Made by a program: the position numbers and the translations under genes. A DNA stretch of 64,000 bases from Anaerolineaceae bacterium (GTDB lineage Bacteria > Chloroflexota > Anaerolineae > Anaerolineales > E44-bin32): contig CP070708.1 of the NCBI GenBank assembly GCA_020350285.1, positions 1,978,146 to 2,042,145 on the forward strand, read 5' to 3'. Below the pieces are notes generated by a model. It was not told the DNA's origin. It searched no databases and saw only the letters and a program-made list of their open reading frames with translations. Shown here one piece after another: positions 1 through 7,908 of the stretch (within the stretch, counting starts at the first letter, position 1; the number at the start of each line of letters is the position of its first letter).

Positions 1-153
1 ACGTGCTTGGACCGGAGATGGTAAAGCTTCCATCTCACCGCGTTCAAGTGCTTCCAGGTGATAAACACGGATACGAGTCGCTCGTTCGACTTCGTCCAGC
101 GACAGCCCTAGCTGCTCACGAGATTCTAATAACAATCGACCGATCTCTTCCAT
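1..153 (-). CDS. RodZ-like helix-turn-helix protein, N-terminal fragment cut by the window edge
   Basis: Only the first 51 codons are inside the window; the gene continues to the left. Translation from the ATG at 153 reads MEEIGRLLLESREQLGLSLD and continues with an E-R-A-T-R-I-R-V-Y-H-L-E-A-L-E-R-G pattern. This is the HTH_25/Xre-type fold found at the N-terminus of RodZ and other cytoskeleton-associated membrane proteins. The family binds DNA or, in RodZ, MreB. Whether this copy has the transmembrane and C-terminal part of RodZ cannot be seen. An intrinsic terminator separates it from rplI upstream on the same strand. Confidence 0.7.
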   Translation of the reverse strand, partial: MEEIGRLLLESREQLGLSLDEVERATRIRVYHLEALERGEMEALPSPVQAR

Positions 154-227
154 TTTTAACCTGATGCATCGCTGTGGGCTGCATCCTATTACGTGTTTGA
201 CAGCTAGATATGAGTGATCACATATGC

Positions 228-273
228 AAAACCACCGGCATGCGGAAAGCCCGCTCCCTGCCGGTGGTTATTT
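228..273 (-). terminator. Intrinsic terminator after rplI
   Basis: On the minus strand an outer stem, AACCACCGGCA paired with TGCCGGTGGTT, encloses a smaller GCGG/CCGC stem and is followed by a TTTT tract. It lies 12 bases past the rplI stop codon and before the next minus-strand gene, as expected for a rho-independent terminator. Confidence 0.8.
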
Positions 274-284
274 CTAATATCATA

Positions 285-938
285 TTATGCCTGGTCAGAG
301 ATTTCTTCCTGTACTTCTTCAGCGGTGCTCTCTTCCCCTGGAAGCGCTTCGTCCTCAACGGCTTCAGCCAATTCTTGAGCTTCCAACTCCACTTCTTCAG
401 CTTCAAGCTCAGCCCGCAGTTCTGCGAAGTCCTCCACCGCTTCAACTTCTTCGATGACCTCTGGTATCAAGGCATATACAGATTCAGGCGTTTCTCCCTC
501 ACGATGTACAACCACCGTTACCTCAGGGTTCAGGTCCATGGTTAAACGTATAAATACGCTGTGTACACCCAAGGTCTTGAGAGGCTGGCTATCCACCTGC
601 CGTCGAGCGATCTGAACCCCAGTTGCCTCTTCAATCGCCTCCGCGATCATCGCAGTTGTGACCGATCCATAGAGCCTTCCCGTATCACCAGCCTTGACTG
701 CAAAGGGTAGCTCTAACCCCGATATCCGTTCGGCGACCGCACCTAGCTCCTGATTCAGGCGCGCTCTTTCTTGAGCCGCACTGTCACGAATACGTTCAGC
801 TTGTTTCATCACACCCGGAGTGGCCAATACAGCCAGTCCCTGAGGGATGAGGTAATTACGACCATAGCCATCGGCGACTTTCTTAACATCACCGGCTCGA
901 CCAAGGCTATAGACATCTTTCAACAGCATTACTTTCAT
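285..938 (-). CDS. rplI: 50S ribosomal protein L9 with long acidic C-terminal tail
   Basis: Large-subunit ribosomal protein L9, which binds 23S rRNA near the L1 stalk. The N-terminal domain is typical: MKVMLLKDVYSLGRAGD, then V-A-D-G-Y-G-R-N-Y-L-I-P-Q-G-L-A, the rRNA-binding signature. The central helix and C-terminal domain follow to about residue 150. The protein is 217 residues, whereas L9 is usually about 150. The extra 65 or so residues are overwhelmingly Glu/Ala/Asp/Leu and probably form a negatively charged helical or disordered tail. The ATG at 938 has a purine-rich AGAAAGG upstream. A terminator follows the gene. Confidence 0.95.
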   Translation of the reverse strand: MKVMLLKDVYSLGRAGDVKKVADGYGRNYLIPQGLAVLATPGVMKQAERIRDSAAQERARLNQELGAVAERISGLELPFAVKAGDTGRLYGSVTTAMIAEAIEEATGVQIARRQVDSQPLKTLGVHSVFIRLTMDLNPEVTVVVHREGETPESVYALIPEVIEEVEAVEDFAELRAELEAEEVELEAQELAEAVEDEALPGEESTAEEVQEEISDQA

Positions 939-1150
939 CGAAATCCAAGCCCTTTCTGCAAAGTTTGAGCGCCGCGGACGGCGCTCTTGGGCGAAGGGTA
1001 CAACGCCCGACGAAAGGCATTCTACCAGAGAGTAATAGGTTGGTCAAAGGTCATGCATCGATACGTCTTTAACTGATCATCCAACAGACATGATCTTTTC
1101 CGCGAGTCGAAGCATGGAAATGAGCCCAGAAGAAGTAGATCAAGCCTTCC

Positions 1151-1612
1151 TTACCGCACCTTCTCCATGATAATCGCATCCTCACCATCACGGTAGTAAC
1201 GTTTCCATGTGTCAATACGGACATAACCGGCCTGCTGGTACAGTCGCAACGCGGCATCATTTGAACCTCGAAGCGATAAGCGAACTCTGGGCATCCCCAA
1301 CAAATCCTCACACGCTACCAACAGCGTCCGGCCGATCCCACGCCTCCGATAATCGGGGTGGACCCCAATGGATGCGATCCACCCCGTTCGTTTCAATCGC
1401 CTCTGGTCTCCGAAGATGAAACCCACCACAAACTCATCGCTGACCGCTTTAAGGCGCACAGTCTGGGGGAATGTCAACGCAGCTAACGTGTCGATCCATG
1501 GCCAGGCATCGCGACCAAAACAGAGCTTCTCCAACTCCCGTATGGACGATAGATCTCGCCACGACGCTGGTTGGACATCAACTGGTGGGGCAGGTGAATG
1601 TGGTCCTTGCAA
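1151..1612 (-). CDS. GNAT-family N-acetyltransferase (RimI-like)
   Basis: A 153-residue single-domain GNAT acetyltransferase that would move an acetyl group from acetyl-CoA to an amine. The acetyl-CoA binding motif A is clear around residues 82-100: I-G-V-H-P-D-Y-R-R-R-G-I-G-R-T-L-L. It is followed by the helix-strand pattern ending in L-R-G-S-N-D-A-A-L-R-L-Y-Q-Q-A-G-Y typical of RimI relatives. The substrate is unknown. The gene starts 9 bases after the SPFH gene stop, so it is probably the last gene of the nfeD-SPFH operon. It could be a ribosomal-protein acetyltransferase, but the context does not support rimI itself. Confidence 0.85.
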   Translation of the reverse strand: MQGPHSPAPPVDVQPASWRDLSSIRELEKLCFGRDAWPWIDTLAALTFPQTVRLKAVSDEFVVGFIFGDQRRLKRTGWIASIGVHPDYRRRGIGRTLLVACEDLLGMPRVRLSLRGSNDAALRLYQQAGYVRIDTWKRYYRDGEDAIIMEKVR

Positions 1613-1621
1613 TGTGCCGGT

Positions 1622-2512
1622 CTATTCTGTTTTCTTGACGAAGTTCTCCAGTAGATTGGTGAACTCCATAGGGAAGATGAACTTCGTCGCTGGGGAGGTC
1701 CCCATTTCCTTCAGCGTGTCGAAATACTGCAGCGTCATCGTCTTGTGGTCCACCGTCTGCGCAATATCATAAATCCTATCTAACGCTGCGGCGTAACCCT
1801 CAGCACGCAACAATTGCGCCTCGCGATCACCCTCAGCCCTGAGAATATTGGCCTGTCTATCCCCATCGGCTTTGAGAATGGCAGCTTGTTTCTCACCCTC
1901 GGCGACATTGACCGCAGCCTCACGCTGACCTTCCGACTCGGTCACAACCGCACGCCGAACACGTTCGGCCGTCATCTGACGGTTCATGGCATCCTGGACC
2001 TCGCGCGGCGGGATGATCTCCCGGATCTCGACGTTGGTCACCTTCACACCCCATCGTTCCGTGACCTCATCCAGCTTCACCCTCAGCATTTGGTTGATAT
2101 GTTCTCGTTGCGAGAGCACATCATCGAGCGGTATTCCACCGATCACCGAACGCAGCGTCGTCGTCGCCATACCCTCGGCTGCCGCCTCGAAGTTGCCCAC
2201 CTGAAGCACACTTTGGCTGGCGTCGACGACCTTGAAATACCAGATGAAGTCGATGGCGATCGGCGCGTTATCCAGCGTGATGGAGGTCTGGTGAGGTATC
2301 TCACGCACAAGTTCCCGTAAATCAACCTTCATCCCTCGATCAATGAAAGGGATCAGCAAGACCAAACCCGGTCCTCGCTCGCCAATACAACGCCCGAGGC
2401 GGAAAACCACCAAACGCTCAAACTCCTGGACAATACGGATCGCAGCCGCCAGAATCGCCAAGCCGACGAGCCCAACAGCGCCTACCAAACAAGCTAACGG
2501 AAGAAAATCCAT
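1622..2512 (-). CDS. SPFH/band-7 (stomatin-like) membrane protein
   Basis: A stomatin/prohibitin-fold membrane scaffold protein of about 296 residues. One N-terminal membrane helix (about residues 5-25) is followed by the band-7 domain with F-E-R-L-V-V-F-R-L-G-R and G-P-G-L-V-L-L-I-P-F-I-D-R, then a long Ala/Glu/Arg coiled coil with repeated A-E-G-x-R/K-Q-A units. I placed the start at the ATG at 2512, preceded by a good AAGGAG, rather than the longer reading at 2557. It lies 4 bases after the nfeD stop. Slipin-type SPFH proteins paired with NfeD organise membrane microdomains. Confidence 0.9.
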   Translation of the reverse strand: MDFLPLACLVGAVGLVGLAILAAAIRIVQEFERLVVFRLGRCIGERGPGLVLLIPFIDRGMKVDLRELVREIPHQTSITLDNAPIAIDFIWYFKVVDASQSVLQVGNFEAAAEGMATTTLRSVIGGIPLDDVLSQREHINQMLRVKLDEVTERWGVKVTNVEIREIIPPREVQDAMNRQMTAERVRRAVVTESEGQREAAVNVAEGEKQAAILKADGDRQANILRAEGDREAQLLRAEGYAAALDRIYDIAQTVDHKTMTLQYFDTLKEMGTSPATKFIFPMEFTNLLENFVKKTE

Positions 2513-2516
2513 CTCC

Positions 2517-3152
2517 TTACCCTCCTTCTCCGGATATATCATCTTCGGATGGCTCAATGGGTTCTACGGATAAGATCAGGCCTTCACGGCCCAGAACCCT
2601 CACAGAAGCTCCAATCGCAATGGGTGCATCCGCACGTGCGGTCCATAGTTCTCCTGCGACATAAACCGAACCGGTCGGATCTATCGCTGTACGAACCTCA
2701 CCGATCTGGTTTACAACGAACGCAGGATCGATAGTCGGTCGTACCTGATGTGCGAGTATCGCGTTTCGGATTGCCAGCCAGAAAAACCCTAAGGTCATCA
2801 GAGAGACCAAGATCGCTAACAGCGGGTGAACGGCAGGTCCTCCCTCCTCTAGGCGGAAGAGAAAGACCGAGCCCAGACAAAAGGCTACGGCCGATAAACC
2901 TAGCCATATTTCAACCCGTTTCATTCTCAACGATAAGACGAGAAAAACGGCACCCAAAATAAGAACGATAACCGCCCAACCATTCGGCGGAAGGATCAAA
3001 GTGCCGAGACCAGCCCCCGCTAAGGCGAAAAAAGCCAGGACTTCCAGCGTCCCCGTTCCCGGGCTGACGATAGCAAGCGCGGCTAACCATAAACCGGCCA
3101 CCAAAAGCAAGTACAACAAGTTAGAAAAAATAGGGGTATTCAGCACCGTCAT
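2517..3152 (-). CDS. NfeD-like membrane protein
   Basis: A short-type NfeD homologue, about 211 residues. Five or so membrane segments cover the first two thirds, and a C-terminal OB-fold domain of about 60 residues follows, recognisable from G-E-V-R-T-A-I-D-P-T-G-S-V-Y-V-A-G-E-L-W-T-A and V-L-G-R-E-G-L-I-L-S-V-E-P. NfeD proteins partner stomatin-like SPFH proteins, here the next gene in the operon. It lacks the N-terminal ClpP-like protease of long NfeD proteins. The ATG at 3152 has a near-perfect AGGAGGTG at the right distance, so it is preferred over the ATG at 3173. Confidence 0.88.
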   Translation of the reverse strand: MTVLNTPIFSNLLYLLLVAGLWLAALAIVSPGTGTLEVLAFFALAGAGLGTLILPPNGWAVIVLILGAVFLVLSLRMKRVEIWLGLSAVAFCLGSVFLFRLEEGGPAVHPLLAILVSLMTLGFFWLAIRNAILAHQVRPTIDPAFVVNQIGEVRTAIDPTGSVYVAGELWTARADAPIAIGASVRVLGREGLILSVEPIEPSEDDISGEGG

Positions 3153-3238
3153 CGGGCACCTCCTTGCCACCATTGTCCAACTTCAGGTTACAGGCTACCC
3201 TAAAAGTGCACATGTCCCCAAACCGACAACTAGCCGAC

Positions 3239-3273
3239 AATTTGGATCACGTCTTGGGACGTGGTGACAAATT
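3239..3273. other. Inverted repeat in a divergent intergenic region
   Basis: AATTTG...CAAATT flank CACGTC...GACGTG, forming a two-part hairpin in the 243-base gap between the divergent nfeD and Lgt-like genes. It could be a protein-binding palindrome or a transcript hairpin. No function can be assigned from sequence. Confidence 0.35.
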
Positions 3274-3395
3274 AGGAAATTCACACGACTGTTAGATATT
3301 CTAGGAAAATCTCGTTTCTTGCTTGATTATACTGTTTGAATCTACCGAAAAAAACGTCATCCACGAGAAAGGAAACGGCACATTAGGGGGGTGGT

Positions 3396-4199
3396 ATGAT
3401 TCAGTGGACATTAGGAGCTGTTGTGCAGAACGCCTTCCCATTTATCTTCACCCTGGGTGTGATCGTGAGCCTACTATGGCTCGGTTTGTCAAGGACAAAC
3501 CAGACCTCGGTTTCTCGGCTTCCATCAAGAACATCACTGCCCATCATCCGCATCGACGCCGGCTTGGCCGCCCTGGCAGTCGGATTGATTTCAGCCCGAT
3601 TAGGTTTCGTCGCCCTCCATTGGGAGTACTACGCCAGTAAACCTATTGAAGTGCTGTGGTTCTGGCAAGGAGGATTAAGTTGGGTGGGCGGTGCGCTTGG
3701 AGCCATCCTCGGTCTGGGATTATTTTGCATACTCACCCGTCACCCTTTCTGGCCTTTAGCTGACACGCTGGCATTGCCAGGGATGGTCGTCGCTCTCGCC
3801 TGTTGGTCAGGTTGTCTTGCTGATGGCTGCGCTTACGGAAGAGCACTGGACTCGCCTCTTTGGGCATCTCCCACACCGGACATGTTCGGTTCACGGAACC
3901 CGCGCTGGCCGACACAAATGATCGGTGTGGTTTACAGCTCACTCGCCCTCGTGCTGCTATACTGGTTGGCTGGCCATCACCCTAAACCTGGCATCCTGGC
4001 TTGTATCAGCCTCTCTATGATCGCAGCTGGCGCATTTGCTCTCAGCTTTACGCGTAGCGACCCGATCATGCTCCTCAGCGGTTTGCGTCTTGACACTTGG
4101 GGGTCGGCTGCGATCCTACTGCTTGGGGGAGCAAGTTTGACCCTTTGTGGTCTTCACCACCGCAGGCGAAGTGATGGCATACCGAAGCCTGGGGAATGA
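3396..4199 (+). CDS. Prolipoprotein diacylglyceryl transferase-like membrane protein (divergent Lgt)
   Basis: A polytopic membrane protein of 267 residues with the Lgt fold: R-L-G-F-V-A-L-H-W-E-Y-Y...P-I-E-V-L then W-Q-G-G-L-S-W-V-G-G-A-L-G, and later S-G-C-L-A-D-G-C-A-Y-G-R. Lgt normally transfers diacylglycerol from phosphatidylglycerol to the lipobox Cys of prelipoproteins. The alignment suggests that residues essential in E. coli Lgt are missing: the His of the S-F-H-G-G motif is Val, and the Arg/Asn of the G-R-I-x-x-F-x-N-G signature are not conserved. It may be a paralogue with another acyl or alcohol transfer role. Translationally linked to the DinB-like gene downstream. Confidence 0.7.
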   Translation: MIQWTLGAVVQNAFPFIFTLGVIVSLLWLGLSRTNQTSVSRLPSRTSLPIIRIDAGLAALAVGLISARLGFVALHWEYYASKPIEVLWFWQGGLSWVGGALGAILGLGLFCILTRHPFWPLADTLALPGMVVALACWSGCLADGCAYGRALDSPLWASPTPDMFGSRNPRWPTQMIGVVYSSLALVLLYWLAGHHPKPGILACISLSMIAAGAFALSFTRSDPIMLLSGLRLDTWGSAAILLLGGASLTLCGLHHRRRSDGIPKPGE

Positions 4200-4225
4200 A
4201 TGAACAATATTACGGAGATCCGCTT

Positions 4226-4750
4226 ATGAGTCACCTTGCCACAAATTTGTTCAAGGATCAAATGGACGAAGCCTGGGAAAATCTCACGGGTCTGCTAGAA
4301 AATTTATCAGACGATGAATTTTTCTGGGAACCCGTACCCAACTGCTGGACTGTACACCCGGACGAGGATGGTCGTTGGGTAGTAGATTATGAAAAACCAG
4401 CACCTGATCCCCCGCCTTATACCACCATCGCTTGGCGGCTCGTCCATCTCGCGGCCTGCAAGTGGATGTACCATGAGTACGCCTTCGGTCCCGCGAAGTT
4501 AACCTGGGATGATATTGATATCCCTCACACAGCAGCAGATGCCCTATCCCAGCTGACGGATGGCCAAAAGCTCCTAAGAGAAGCCCTGGAAGGCATGAAC
4601 GATGATGGGTTGCAGGAGATGCGCCTCACCAATTGGGGAGATTCTTGGCCCACCTGGCGTATCTTTTGGACCATGATTTTTCACGATCTGCATCACGGAG
4701 CCGAGATCGGTTGTCTGCGGGACCTTTATCGAACCCGCCAACACGAGTGA
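4226..4750 (+). CDS. DinB-superfamily protein
   Basis: A protein of about 174 residues with the four-helix DinB/YfiT fold. Visible features are the initial helix F-K-D-Q-M-D-E-A-W-E-N-L, a central H-L-A-A-C-K-W-M-Y-H and a C-terminal H-D-L-H-H-G-A-E-I-G. The spaced histidines match the usual three-His metal site. Family members are metal-dependent transferases, often using bacillithiol or mycothiol, or are uncharacterised stress proteins. An ATG at 4196 overlaps the previous stop, but the ATG at 4226 has GGAG eight bases upstream and is preferred. Confidence 0.75.
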   Translation: MSHLATNLFKDQMDEAWENLTGLLENLSDDEFFWEPVPNCWTVHPDEDGRWVVDYEKPAPDPPPYTTIAWRLVHLAACKWMYHEYAFGPAKLTWDDIDIPHTAADALSQLTDGQKLLREALEGMNDDGLQEMRLTNWGDSWPTWRIFWTMIFHDLHHGAEIGCLRDLYRTRQHE

Positions 4751-4837
4751 AGGGTCAGATAAAGATTTTTGTAACACCTGAGGATTGATAGGAAAGCCTC
4801 TCTCGAAAACCAACGTGATCGCATGGAGATTAAAAGC

Positions 4838-5659
4838 ATGGCTCAGCAAGCATTGTCCCTCGAGATCGATCCGGAAATGACACGCAGCAAGATCGCCGAA
4901 TTCATTCATGCGCAGATCCATTCGGCCGGTTTCCAGCGCGCTGTCATCGGAGTCTCGGGTGGCGTGGATTCAGCCCTCACCTGCTACCTTACAGCGGAAG
5001 CACTGGGACCGAAAAACGTCCTCGCCCTCCGCATGCCGTATAAGACATCGACCGCCGAATCGATGGAACATGCTGGGCTGGTGATCGAGGCCACAGGGGT
5101 TCACGAGATCACGGTTCCCATCACCGACATGGTCGATCCGCTCTTTGAGCAATTTCCAGAAGCGGATCGGGTGAGGCGAGGGAATGCTATGGCTCGGGCG
5201 CGAATGATTGTGCTCTACGATCAATCAGCCGCCTTTAAGGGCTTGGTCGTTGGTACAGGTAACAAAACCGAGATACTGCTCGGTTACACCACACTTTATG
5301 GAGATGCAGCCTGTGCTTTCGTCCCATTGGGTGATTTATATAAGACCCAGGTGAGACAACTAGCCCACGCTATCGGTGTACCGGAGGTTATCATCGCCAA
5401 ACCGCCTTCAGCGGGGCTTTGGATTGGACAAACCGATGAAGACGAGTTGGGATTCACCTACGAGGATGTCGATCGACTGTTCTTGTACCTTGTTGACGAG
5501 GGCTACTCACCTGAAGCCTGCGTTGATGCCGGTTTCGACCCAGCGTTCGTCAACGCCGTACTCGAACACATACGACGGAACGAGTTCAAGCGCGCATTAC
5601 CTCCGATCGCGAAACTTGGGGGCAAGTCGGCTTATGATTTTCAATTGCCAAAGGAATGA
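4838..5659 (+). CDS. nadE: NH3-dependent NAD+ synthetase
   Basis: Catalyses the ATP-dependent amidation of nicotinic acid adenine dinucleotide to NAD+. The N-type ATP pyrophosphatase P-loop S-G-G-V-D-S-A lies at residues 40-46. It is followed by G-T-G-N-K-T-E-I-L-L-G-Y-T-T-L-Y-G-D and K-P-P-S-A-G-L-W-I-G-Q-T-D-E-D-E-L-G, both NadE signatures. There is no N-terminal glutaminase domain, so free ammonia is the expected donor. I used the second ATG (4838), which has GGAG at proper spacing; the ATG at 4823 has none. A GGGATYA-type repeat begins 10 bases after the stop. Confidence 0.93.
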   Translation: MAQQALSLEIDPEMTRSKIAEFIHAQIHSAGFQRAVIGVSGGVDSALTCYLTAEALGPKNVLALRMPYKTSTAESMEHAGLVIEATGVHEITVPITDMVDPLFEQFPEADRVRRGNAMARARMIVLYDQSAAFKGLVVGTGNKTEILLGYTTLYGDAACAFVPLGDLYKTQVRQLAHAIGVPEVIIAKPPSAGLWIGQTDEDELGFTYEDVDRLFLYLVDEGYSPEACVDAGFDPAFVNAVLEHIRRNEFKRALPPIAKLGGKSAYDFQLPKE

Positions 5660-5669
5660 GAGGGGTGAA

Positions 5670-5768
5670 TTAGGGGGACGGGATCGGGGATTAGGGATCA
5701 GGGATTAGGAAAAACTCAGGCACCTGGGTCTTTCCTAAGTGCCCCGGTGCCTAGGTGCCCAAGTACGC
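5670..5768 (+). repeat. GGGATYA heptamer element, copy 1 (half-copy with long core)
   Basis: Starts just after nadE with several GGGATYA heptamers, followed by the palindromic core with GGCACCTGGG and later CCCCGGTGCCTAGGTGCC. The inverted right arm of heptamers seen in other copies is absent, so this looks like a truncated copy. Confidence 0.75.
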
Positions 5769-5837
5769 ATGAATAAATCTTACAAGTGCTCCGCGTAGGC
5801 CTCCAACGAAGAGTAGAAACTTACATCCTATAGTCTT

Positions 5838-7223
5838 TCACCTTCCTACCAAGCGGGTTCTTTCACGCGGCAGGCTTAAGGCACGCAACGCCATCCATTC
5901 CTCCTTGTCGATGGAGCGGAAAGCGTCTACAACCTGGGGGTCGAACTGCGTACTCCGACAACGTAAGATTTCCTCGTATGCGGCTTCGAAAGACTGCGCT
6001 TTACGGTAAGGACGATCGGATGTTATCGCGTCAAACGCATCTGCAATGGCAAAGATACGCGCTCCGAGTGGAATCTGATCACCGACCAAACCACGAGGAT
6101 AGCCACAACCATCATAGTGCTCATGATGTGAGCCGATGATGTCAATTGCACCTTTGAAGAAAGTGATATCTTGAAGGATGCGTAAACCTTCCTCGGGGTG
6201 ACGGCGCATCACCTCCCATTCTGCATCGGTAAGAGGTCCTGGTTTCTGCAAAATAGCATCAGGCACCCCAATTTTACCGATATCATGCATCAGAGCTCCT
6301 CGACGGATCTCTATTAACTCGTCATCTGACAGCCCCAGTTTCTCCGCTAATGCCATCGAATAATCGACAACACGTCGGGTATGCTGCTCCGTTTCTCTCT
6401 CCCGTGCATCAAGTGCGGTAATCAATGCTTCCAGGGTCTGATCATAAGACATCGATAGATCATTGAAAAGTTGAGCGTTCTCCAATGCTGCAGCCGCCTG
6501 ATTGGCAAACGCAGAAAGCAAGAAGCGGTGATTCTCAGTAAAGATCCCTTCCTTAACCCTGTTGTCCGCATAAATCACGCCAATCAAATCATCCTTAACT
6601 TTCAAAGGCACACAGAGAATGGAGCGCAAGCTGTACGCGACCACACTTTGGATACCATCGAAGCGAGGGTCCTCTTGAGCGTTCGTGGTTAGCAAGGCCT
6701 CTCCATCCTGTACGACCCGATTGATCACTGTGCGACTGATCTCGTGCTCCCCAGGGCTCAATGACTCGAGCTTCCAATTTCGCGCGACAACTGTGTAAAG
6801 TTCGCCCTGAGCATCTTGTAACATCAGAAAGGCACGCTGGGCTCCTGCCAATTGGATGATGGTATCCATCACCTCACTTAAAACGATTTGAAGGTCAAGT
6901 GAAGAGTTGACAACATAGCCAATTTCAGCCAGCGCACGTAAGCTGCCCCGCTCTCGCTCGAGGGTGGCAACATTCTCCTGTAACGAGATCAACTTTGAGC
7001 TGAGTTGACGCACCCCGAATATCACATCGGACGGGATCGCGACCTTAGCTTTCGCAAGGGTGGTCTGAAAAGCGTTCAATTGAGCGTGAAGTGTCTCGAC
7101 CTCCCGGTTCAGTTGAGCCACTTCATCTACAGTTTGCGGGAGAGTTTCCGTCTCATCCAAATTTTTAACGCCTTGTAAACCTAGATATACTTCGTACAGA
7201 TAGAATGAGTATAAGACACCCAT
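5838..7223 (-). CDS. GAF and HD-GYP domain protein, predicted c-di-GMP phosphodiesterase
   Basis: A 461-residue soluble regulator. An N-terminal coiled coil (about residues 30-95) leads to a GAF sensor domain (about 95-245) and then a complete HD-GYP domain. The latter shows H-T-R-R-V-V-D-Y-S-M-A-L-A, M-H-D-I-G-K-I-G-V-P-D, S-H-H-E-H-Y-D-G-C-G-Y-P-R-G and I-A-D-A-F-D-A-I-T-S-D-R-P-Y-R, so the catalytic HD and GYP residues are all present. It should hydrolyse cyclic di-GMP in response to whatever the GAF domain senses. There is no DNA-binding output domain. The start is uncertain, since no clear ribosome-binding site precedes the ATG at 7223. Confidence 0.9.
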   Translation of the reverse strand: MGVLYSFYLYEVYLGLQGVKNLDETETLPQTVDEVAQLNREVETLHAQLNAFQTTLAKAKVAIPSDVIFGVRQLSSKLISLQENVATLERERGSLRALAEIGYVVNSSLDLQIVLSEVMDTIIQLAGAQRAFLMLQDAQGELYTVVARNWKLESLSPGEHEISRTVINRVVQDGEALLTTNAQEDPRFDGIQSVVAYSLRSILCVPLKVKDDLIGVIYADNRVKEGIFTENHRFLLSAFANQAAAALENAQLFNDLSMSYDQTLEALITALDARERETEQHTRRVVDYSMALAEKLGLSDDELIEIRRGALMHDIGKIGVPDAILQKPGPLTDAEWEVMRRHPEEGLRILQDITFFKGAIDIIGSHHEHYDGCGYPRGLVGDQIPLGARIFAIADAFDAITSDRPYRKAQSFEAAYEEILRCRSTQFDPQVVDAFRSIDKEEWMALRALSLPRERTRLVGR

Positions 7224-7367
7224 ACCGTGGGTTCAATCAGGAAATAAGTCGTGGGGTCTTTAAGGCCCTTGAATCGGGCCCCTGACCCTAAAATCTCATC
7301 CTCATTCAGTTATTGACCCCTCAATTTCGGCAGTGTACATTTATAGATGTTCGAATGGGGAAATTCC

Positions 7368-7796
7368 ATGCGCAATCCAAAAGACCGTTCAGCGTTCAAC
7401 GACCTTGTTTATGAGATCGTCAAGGCCATTCCTCGGGGTAAAGTAATGACTTATGGTGGTATCGCCGCTCTCATTCCACACCCTATAAGCGTTGATCCGC
7501 TCGCTTATTCAAGGGTTCGAGCTCGTTGGGTGGGTTACGCTATGGCAGACTGTGGTGAGGATGTCCCATGGCACCGGGTGATCAATGCCAAGGGGCAGGT
7601 CAGCAACCGCCCCGGGCACGGCCCTCATGTCCAACGGCGTTATTTGGAAGAGGAGGGCGTGGTTTTTAATGCAAAAGGCCGGATTGACTTGGAAACTTAC
7701 CGCTGGGATCCCCCCACAGATTGGTTGCTCGCTCGTGGGTTGCTACCCCCGCCTGACGAGGATCCATCGATTACGATCCAAAAGAGATTGTTATAA
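7368..7796 (+). CDS. Alkyltransferase-like (ATL) DNA-binding protein, catalytic Cys replaced by Trp
   Basis: Matches the C-terminal DNA-binding domain of O6-alkylguanine-DNA alkyltransferases: I-P-R-G-K-V-M-T-Y-G-G-I-A, then V-G-Y-A-M-A-D-C...V-P-W-H-R-V-I-N-A-K-G. The active site Pro-Cys-His-Arg-Val of true MGMT is Pro-Trp-His-Arg-Val, so it cannot accept an alkyl group. ATL proteins of this type bind O6-alkylguanine lesions and hand them to nucleotide excision repair. About 142 residues. The inner ATG (7368), preceded by GGGGAAA, is preferred to the one at 7347. Confidence 0.85.
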   Translation: MRNPKDRSAFNDLVYEIVKAIPRGKVMTYGGIAALIPHPISVDPLAYSRVRARWVGYAMADCGEDVPWHRVINAKGQVSNRPGHGPHVQRRYLEEEGVVFNAKGRIDLETYRWDPPTDWLLARGLLPPPDEDPSITIQKRLL

Positions 7797-7908
7797 AATC
7801 ACTCGTCCAGAGGCCGGTCGGGTTTATCCTAACGCCCAATCGAAGCGAATGTGATAAGGCAAACCATTTTCATCGATTTGAAATAGAATGTCACGAAGGA
7901 TAACGATC

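Noticed and set aside
1814..2320. A 168-codon plus-strand frame opposite the SPFH gene
   Set aside because: Antisense to a clear band-7 gene; the frame stays open through the codon bias of that gene.
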